NCBI RefSeq assembly: GCF_004138495.1
Contig: NZ_ML142855.1
Location: forward strand, 302,771-308,934
DNA length: 6,164 nucleotides
Origin: Phytoactinopolyspora endophytica
GTDB lineage: Bacteria; Actinomycetota; Actinomycetes; Jiangellales; Jiangellaceae
Direction: 5' to 3'
A program made the position numbers and the translations under genes. The notes under the pieces were generated by a model. That model was not told the origin of the DNA. It saw only the letters and a program-made list of their open reading frames with translations, and ran no database searches. Positions 1 to 6,164 of the stretch are shown one piece after another; position 1 is the first letter of the stretch; the number at the start of each line of letters is the position of its first letter.

Positions 1-243
1 TCGTTCTCGGCGTTGGACGTGAGCACTGATGCGCGGTTGCGGGCGGCATTGCTGCCGTACACCGCACAGGCAGTGGTGCTGATCGTGGCGCAGCGGGTGT
101 CCACGATCGCCGGCGCTGATCAGATCGTGGTGCTGGAGGACGGAGCGGTGGTGGGGCACGGCCGGCATGAGGAGTTGCTGAACAGCTGTCCCACGTACAC
201 CGAGATCGTTGAATCCCAGCTCACCGCAGAGGAGGCCGCGTGA
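1..243 (+). CDS. ABC exporter half-transporter, degenerate-site subunit (C-terminal end only)
   Basis: Only the last 80 codons are in the window; the membrane domain and most of the nucleotide-binding domain (NBD) lie upstream. Visible are the D-loop region (SFSALD at the very start), then VVLIVAQRVSTI, where the H-loop (switch) position holds Gln (codon at 91-93) instead of His, and the usual NBD tail (DQIVVLEDGAVVGHGRHEELL, then PTYTEIVESQL). A Gln at the switch position and an ending of the YTEIVESQ type are known from the degenerate-site subunit of heterodimeric exporters such as TM287 of TM287/288. The stop codon overlaps the GTG start of the next gene (GTGA, 240-243), so the two are very probably co-transcribed and translationally coupled, and pair as a heterodimer in the cytoplasmic membrane. 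The transported substrate cannot be read from the sequence. The Walker B residue, expected to be Asp rather than Glu in this subunit, lies just outside the window. Confidence 0.9.
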   Translation, partial: SFSALDVSTDARLRAALLPYTAQAVVLIVAQRVSTIAGADQIVVLEDGAVVGHGRHEELLNSCPTYTEIVESQLTAEEAA

Positions 244-2249
244 GCACGACGAAAACCGACACCGCGGGCACGCCGGCCGGCGGGGCAGCGTCGACAGGTG
301 GATCGGCCGCCGGACGCGGACCGGGTGGCCCGGGCGGATTCGGTGGCATGGGCGCGCCGCCGCAGAAACCGATGAGCTTCGGCCCGTCGGCCAACCGGTT
401 GCTGAAGCGGCTGCGGCCGGAGCGGCGTGGCGTGTTCCTCGTGCTCGCACTGGGCGTGGTCAGCGTGGCGTTGAACGTGACCGGCCCCCGGCTGCTCGGG
501 CACGGGACGGATCTGATCTTCTCCGGCGTCGTCGGCAGGAACCTCGAAGACGGCCAGACCCAGCAGGAAGCGATCGACGGGCTGCGCGCGCAGGGCGAAG
601 GCACGGTTGCGGACATGCTCACCGGCATGGATGTGACACCGGGCGCTGGGATCGACTTCGACGCGCTGAAGTGGGTGCTGCTGGGCGTCCTCGCGCTCTA
701 CCTCGGGGCGTCGCTGTTCGCTTGGCTCCAGGCGTATCTGCTGAACGAGATCGTGCAGCGCACCATGTACCGGCTGCGGGCGGATGTGGAGGCGAAGCTG
801 AACCGATTGCCTCTGCGGCATTTCGACGCAAGCCCGCGCGGTGACGTGCTCAGCCGGGTCACCAACGACATCGACAACATCTCGCAGACCATGACGCAGA
901 CCATGAGCCAGATGCTGACCTCCGTGCTCAGCATCGTCGGCGTGCTGGTGATGATGGTGGTGATCTCGCCGCTGCTGGCGATCATCGCCTTGGTGACCGT
1001 GCCGTTGTCGATCGTGGTGACGACGGTGATCGCCAAGCGGTCACAGAAGCAGTTCATTGCCCAGTGGGGACACACCGGCGGGCTCAATGCCCAGGTGGAG
1101 GAGGCCTACACCGGGCACGCGCTGGTCAAGGTGTTCGGCCGCCAGGACGAGGTGGAGCAGGCGTTCAACGAGAAGAACGAGGAACTGTTCGGGGCCGGCT
1201 TCAAGGCCCAGTTCATCTCCGGCATCATCCGCCCGGTGATGATGTTCATCGGCAGCCTGAACTATGTGGCGATCGCCGTCGTCGGTGGACTGCGGGTCGC
1301 CTCCGGCTCGATGAGCCTGGGCGAGGTACAGGCCTTCATCCAGTATTCGCAGCAGTTCACCCAGCCGTTGAGCCAGCTGGCGGCGATGGCGAACCTGTTG
1401 CAGTCCGGGGTGGCCTCGGCTGAGCGGGTCTTCGAGCTGCTCGACGAGCCTGAACAAGAGTCCGATGTCGAGGAACCGGAGGCGATCACCCAGTCGCGTG
1501 GACGGGTGGCGTTCGAGAACGTCTCGTTCAGCTATGACCCGGAGGAGCCGTTGATCGAGGATCTGTCATTGGTGGCCGAACCGGGCACGACGGTCGCGAT
1601 CGTGGGCCCGACGGGTGCGGGCAAGACGACGTTGGTGAACCTGGTCATGCGGTTCTATGAGTTACAGGCCGGGCGGATCACGTTGGACGGGGTGGATATC
1701 ACCGCGTTGACCCGTGCGGATCTTCGCTCGCGGATCGGGATGGTGTTGCAGGATTCGTGGCTGTTCGGCGGCACGATCCGGGAGAACATCGCCTACGGTG
1801 ATCCGGACGCGTCGGAGGAGCGGATCCGCGCCGCGGCGACGACCGCATATGTGGACCGGTTCGTGCACTCGCTGCCGGACGGCTATGACACCGTCATCGA
1901 CGAGGAGGGCGACAACGTCAGCGCGGGGGAGAAGCAGCTGATCACGATCGCACGAGCGTTCCTCGCCGACCGCGAGATCTTGATCCTGGACGAGGCGACC
2001 AGCTCGGTGGACACCCGCACCGAGTTGTTGGTGCAGCAGGCGATGGCGGCGTTGCGGACCAACCGGACCAGTTTCGTCATCGCGCATCGGCTGTCCACCA
2101 TCCGCGACGCGGACATCATCCTGGTCATGCAGGACGGACGCATCGTCGAAAGTGGCACCCACACCGAGCTTCTGGCCGCCCAGGGCCACTACTTCGACCT
2201 CTACAACAGCCAGTTCACCGCGCCCGCGGTCGAGGAGGCACAAGCGTGA
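240..2249 (+). CDS. ABC exporter half-transporter, catalytic subunit (ATP-binding and permease)
   Basis: This 669-residue protein has a membrane domain fused to an NBD, the usual length for a type IV ABC exporter half. The N-terminus (about 15-45) is Gly/Pro-rich and probably disordered. Membrane helices are evident near 65-86, 145-167 and 226-247, with more up to about 355. The NBD starts near 420: Walker A GPTGAGKTT (456-464), Q-loop Gln504, signature VSAGEKQ (560-566, not the canonical LSGGQ), Walker B ILILDE with catalytic Glu585, D-loop SSVD (588-591) and H-loop His616. The intact Glu and His mark it as the ATP-hydrolysing partner of the preceding subunit. The GTG start overlaps the upstream stop (GTGA), with GGAGG at 231-235 as ribosome site. 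About 50 hydrophilic residues (93-144) between the first two helices form a long outer loop. Export of drugs, lipids or peptides is possible by family knowledge; the substrate is unknown. Confidence 0.95.
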   Translation: MSTTKTDTAGTPAGGAASTGGSAAGRGPGGPGGFGGMGAPPQKPMSFGPSANRLLKRLRPERRGVFLVLALGVVSVALNVTGPRLLGHGTDLIFSGVVGRNLEDGQTQQEAIDGLRAQGEGTVADMLTGMDVTPGAGIDFDALKWVLLGVLALYLGASLFAWLQAYLLNEIVQRTMYRLRADVEAKLNRLPLRHFDASPRGDVLSRVTNDIDNISQTMTQTMSQMLTSVLSIVGVLVMMVVISPLLAIIALVTVPLSIVVTTVIAKRSQKQFIAQWGHTGGLNAQVEEAYTGHALVKVFGRQDEVEQAFNEKNEELFGAGFKAQFISGIIRPVMMFIGSLNYVAIAVVGGLRVASGSMSLGEVQAFIQYSQQFTQPLSQLAAMANLLQSGVASAERVFELLDEPEQESDVEEPEAITQSRGRVAFENVSFSYDPEEPLIEDLSLVAEPGTTVAIVGPTGAGKTTLVNLVMRFYELQAGRITLDGVDITALTRADLRSRIGMVLQDSWLFGGTIRENIAYGDPDASEERIRAAATTAYVDRFVHSLPDGYDTVIDEEGDNVSAGEKQLITIARAFLADREILILDEATSSVDTRTELLVQQAMAALRTNRTSFVIAHRLSTIRDADIILVMQDGRIVESGTHTELLAAQGHYFDLYNSQFTAPAVEEAQA

Positions 2250-2401
2250 GCGGTTTGTCACGCATGTGCCATGGCCGTGCGGCGGTAGTGATCGATCGTC
2301 GGCGGTGCCTGGAGACATGTGAACCCGTAGCCAGATCGGACGGTGCGACCGGCTGGCTGACAGACTGGGTGGCTGCGGCGTTGGTCCGCGCAGAGCGCAT
2401 G

Positions 2402-2406
2402 GGAGG
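2402..2406 (+). promoter_or_regulatory. Ribosome binding site favouring the GTG 2414 start of ppk2
   Basis: GGAGG lies 7 bases before GTG 2414, ideal spacing. It supports this start over the in-frame GTG at 2246, which also has a good site (GAGGAGG, 2232-2238) inside the end of the ABC gene, and over ATG 2399, which has no comparable purine-rich box at good spacing. Confidence 0.7.
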
Positions 2407-2413
2407 TACGGCC

Positions 2414-3313
2414 GTGTCGAAGAAGGACGGCGACGCGAGCACAGGCGGCGTGAGCGGGCGCGATGGGGACGCGCGTGACGTGAGCACAGGCGGCAACGGT
2501 GCTGTCGGGGTGGCGCCGAAGCCCCGGCGGATGAAGAAGAAGGTCTATGAGAAGGAGCTGGTCCGCCTCCAGGGCGAGCTGGTGAAGCTCCAGGAGTGGG
2601 TCCGCGTCGAAGGTGCCCGCGTCGTCGTCGTCTTCGAGGGGCGCGACGCGGCCGGCAAGGGCGGCGTCATCAAGCGGGTCAGGGAGTATCTCAACCCGCG
2701 GATCGCACGGGTGGTCGCTCTGCCTGCGCCGTCGGATCGCGAGCGCACTAAGTGGTACTTCCAGCGATATGTCGAGCACCTGCCGGCCGCCGGAGAGATC
2801 GTGCTGTTCGACCGGAGCTGGTACAACCGCGCCGGCGTGGAGCGAGTCATGAACTTCTGCACGCGGGAGGAGTACATCCGGTTCTACCGCGAATGCCCGA
2901 TCTTCGAGCGGCTGCTGGTCGACGACGGGATCCTGCTGCGTAAGTACTGGTTCTCGGTGAGCGACGAGGAGCAGGAACGCCGTTTCCGGTCCCGTCTCGA
3001 GGACCCGATGCGCCGGTGGAAGCTGTCGCCGATGGACGTGGAATCGATCAACCGCTGGGAAGACTACTCACGGGCGAAGGACGACATGATGATGCACACG
3101 GACATCCCGGAGGCGCCGTGGAACGTCGTCGAGAGCGACGACAAGCGCAGCGCACGCATCAACATGATCGCGCACCTGCTGTCCACCCTTCCGTACACGG
3201 AGGTGGCGCAGTCCTCGATCGAGCTGCCTCCGCGTCCAGCCGCCGAGGGCTATGAGCGTCCGCCCCGGGACATGCAGGCGTACGTGCCGGATCACGCCTC
3301 CACGCTGGGCTGA
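2414..3313 (+). CDS. ppk2: Polyphosphate kinase 2, class I type
   Basis: This predicted 299-residue cytoplasmic enzyme transfers phosphate from inorganic polyphosphate to nucleotides, for class I members mainly ADP to ATP or GDP to GTP. The PPK2 P-loop fold is clear: Walker A FEGRDAAGKGG (Lys82), then REYLNPR, Walker B VLFDRSWYNRAGVERVM (Asp133), and a lid region with LEDPMRRWKLSP (195-206) and EDYSRAKDDM. The SWYNRAGVERVM form is typical of class I single-domain enzymes. The first 40 or so residues are Gly/Ser/Asp-rich, hold a short repeat and probably are disordered; the family core begins around PRRMKKKVYEKEL. The start chosen is GTG 2414, with a strong ribosome site and a normal family length; an upstream GTG (2246) would add 56 residues that do not look like PPK2. 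A 164-base gap separates it from the ABC gene, so it may have its own promoter or be read through from the exporter operon. Its 3' end overlaps the convergent phosphotransferase gene by 22 bases. Confidence 0.94.
   Translation: MSKKDGDASTGGVSGRDGDARDVSTGGNGAVGVAPKPRRMKKKVYEKELVRLQGELVKLQEWVRVEGARVVVVFEGRDAAGKGGVIKRVREYLNPRIARVVALPAPSDRERTKWYFQRYVEHLPAAGEIVLFDRSWYNRAGVERVMNFCTREEYIRFYRECPIFERLLVDDGILLRKYWFSVSDEEQERRFRSRLEDPMRRWKLSPMDVESINRWEDYSRAKDDMMMHTDIPEAPWNVVESDDKRSARINMIAHLLSTLPYTEVAQSSIELPPRPAAEGYERPPRDMQAYVPDHASTLG
2432..2494 (+). repeat. Two 18-base direct repeats inside the ppk2 N-terminus
   Basis: Copies at 2432-2449 and 2477-2494 match at 17 of 18 bases and are 45 bases (15 codons) apart in frame. 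They encode DASTGG and DVSTGG in the low-complexity N-terminal tail. This looks like a local duplication remnant; a functional role is not evident. Confidence 0.75.
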
Positions 3314-4047
3314 GAACCTTCCGGGCAACTGCCGGTCTCGGCTCGATGTATGTGTCGTGGCGGAAGGTGAGCTCTGACGAACGATGCCGCGGTGGAGAGG
3401 CCATCGCGTTCCTTGCTGCTGAGGTTCGGATCCCGCCCCCGGTACGCGACAGCCTTGTCGAGCATGCGGCCAGGATCGCCCCGGGCCGAGGCGAGAAAGG
3501 CCACCATCAGCCGGGTGACGGCAGCCGGTGTGCTGGTGCTGGTCGCATCGGTATTGAGGACGCTGGTCCCGACGTTGGCGGGATCGATCGTGCCGGTTGC
3601 CGCCTGCGCGAGGATAAGGGCGGTAAGCGCGACGTCCAGATCCGCAGGCCCATGCGTCGCGTTGCGCCAGTCGATGAGAACGGGACCGTGCGCCGCCAGG
3701 ATCACGTTCTCTGGATGAAGATCAAGGTGGAGGATACAGCCCTCGGCCAGCGGTGGAAGCGCGTGCAACCTGTTATGGAGACCGGCAAGGATCGCGGCGG
3801 CGTCGTTGATGGAGATGTCGCCGTTGAGCAGGCCTCTCAACATGGTGGAACCATCGAGCCGCTCCATCTCGAGATCGGCTCCGTCCACTCGAAAGACCTC
3901 AGGGACGGCGAGTCCATGCTCCCGGGCATGCTCCATGAACGCGGCCTCGGGAGCGGCGCTCGAACCATCGCGGTAGCGTCGCAGCACGCGTCCGGGAGCG
4001 ATGGCGTAGACGTCGGCGTCGCGCCCAGATGCCAGGAGCGGTGGCAT
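3292..4047 (-). CDS. APH/choline-kinase-like phosphotransferase family protein
   Basis: This 251-residue protein is a small member of the aminoglycoside phosphotransferase (APH) superfamily. It has an N-terminal nucleotide-loop-like stretch (LLASGRDADVYAI, about 4-16) followed by VLRRYRDG, a MERLDG hinge, the catalytic loop HLDLHPENV (His107, Asp109, Asn114) and the metal-binding IDWRNA (Asp126) followed by GPADLDVA. All key kinase residues are therefore present and it should be an active ATP-dependent small-molecule kinase. The substrate is unknown: the superfamily covers antibiotics, choline, homoserine, sugars and others, and nothing here shows drug resistance. The ATG at 4047 is chosen because the similarity starts there and a -10-like box lies 6 bases upstream, suggesting a leaderless message. 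Open frame continues upstream antisense to the beta-galactosidase gene but is not coding. Third-position GC over the first 109 codons is about 74%, clearly below its neighbours. The 3' end overlaps ppk2 by 22 bases, tail to tail. Confidence 0.88.
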   Translation of the reverse strand: MPPLLASGRDADVYAIAPGRVLRRYRDGSSAAPEAAFMEHAREHGLAVPEVFRVDGADLEMERLDGSTMLRGLLNGDISINDAAAILAGLHNRLHALPPLAEGCILHLDLHPENVILAAHGPVLIDWRNATHGPADLDVALTALILAQAATGTIDPANVGTSVLNTDATSTSTPAAVTRLMVAFLASARGDPGRMLDKAVAYRGRDPNLSSKERDGLSTAASFVRAHLPPRHIHRAETGSCPEGSQPSVEA

Positions 4048-4048
4048 G

Positions 4049-4058
4049 ACGCTAGCGT
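4049..4058. repeat. 10-base perfect palindrome between divergent genes
   Basis: ACGCTAGCGT is a perfect inverted repeat centred at 4053/4054, one base upstream of the phosphotransferase ATG. It overlaps -10-like hexamers in both directions (TAGCGT on +, TACGCT on -). It could be an operator half or a chance palindrome; symmetry does not extend past 10 bases. Confidence 0.5.
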
Positions 4059-4059
4059 A
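4054..4059 (-). promoter_or_regulatory. Candidate -10 box for a leaderless phosphotransferase mRNA
   Basis: On the - strand TACGCT (TANNNT pattern) ends 6 bases before the ATG at 4047, so transcription would begin at or next to the start codon. Leaderless messages with exactly this spacing are common in actinobacteria. No purine-rich ribosome site precedes the ATG, which agrees. No convincing -35 box is seen. Confidence 0.5.
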
Positions 4060-4092
4060 TGTGAAAACGGCGCCGCCCCGGCCCGGCCCTGA

Positions 4093-6164
<2,072 letters not shown>

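Noticed and set aside
120..821. Long - strand open frame across the two ABC genes
   Set aside because: It is antisense to conserved ABC motifs, its residues are His/Arg/Gln-rich, and it has no domain.
2341..2351. Small hairpin CGGT-GCG-ACCG in the gap before ppk2
   Set aside because: A 4-base stem is expected by chance at this GC content; no T tract follows, so it is not a supported terminator or attenuator.
2255..2385. -35-like boxes TTGTCA (2255) and CTGACA (2357) before ppk2
   Set aside because: Neither has a TANNNT-type -10 at 16-18 bases, so no promoter can be called.
3292..4047. Reading the APH-like gene as an aminoglycoside resistance gene
   Set aside because: The superfamily fold does not set the substrate; this short form is a common actinobacterial phosphotransferase of unknown role.
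3346..4092. A 248-codon open frame on the + strand opposite the phosphotransferase
   Set aside because: It lies fully antisense to a gene with clear kinase motifs, has no recognisable domain, and is expected by chance in GC-rich DNA.

Overview
The window is GC-rich and strongly G/C-biased at third codon positions. It uses GTG and TTG starts with clear Shine-Dalgarno boxes, and one gene looks leaderless. Its protein families also fit, so a high-GC actinobacterium is the likely source; genus cannot be told from sequence alone. The layout is four complete or partial protein genes on the + strand and one on the - strand, with almost no spare DNA. No RNA gene, mobile element or CRISPR array was seen.

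Positions 1-2249 hold the end of one ABC exporter half-transporter and a complete second one, overlapping by GTGA. They look like a heterodimeric type IV ABC exporter (TM287/288, LmrCD, BmrCD type) with one degenerate and one catalytic ATP site. The divergent residues visible here (a Gln H-loop in the first subunit and an SAGEKQ signature in the second) would fall in the same composite site.

After a 164-base gap comes a class I polyphosphate kinase 2 (2414-3313), which makes nucleoside triphosphates from polyphosphate. Its 3' end overlaps by 22 bases the 3' end of a convergent APH/choline-kinase-like phosphotransferase gene (3292-4047, - strand). That gene has visibly weaker third-position GC than its neighbours.

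Divergent from the phosphotransferase, across a 63-base gap containing a 10-base palindrome and a leaderless-type -10 box, starts a GH2 beta-galactosidase of the LacZ type (4111 to the window end, 684 complete codons visible). It carries both catalytic glutamates and should cleave beta-galactosides in the cytoplasm.

The genes do not form one obvious pathway: the window reads as an exporter operon, a phosphate/energy enzyme, a small kinase of unknown substrate, and the start of a sugar-use locus. I found no convincing new system. The points most worth a second look are the shared aph-lacZ promoter region, the competing ppk2 starts, the codon bias of the phosphotransferase and the split of ABC motifs between subunits.
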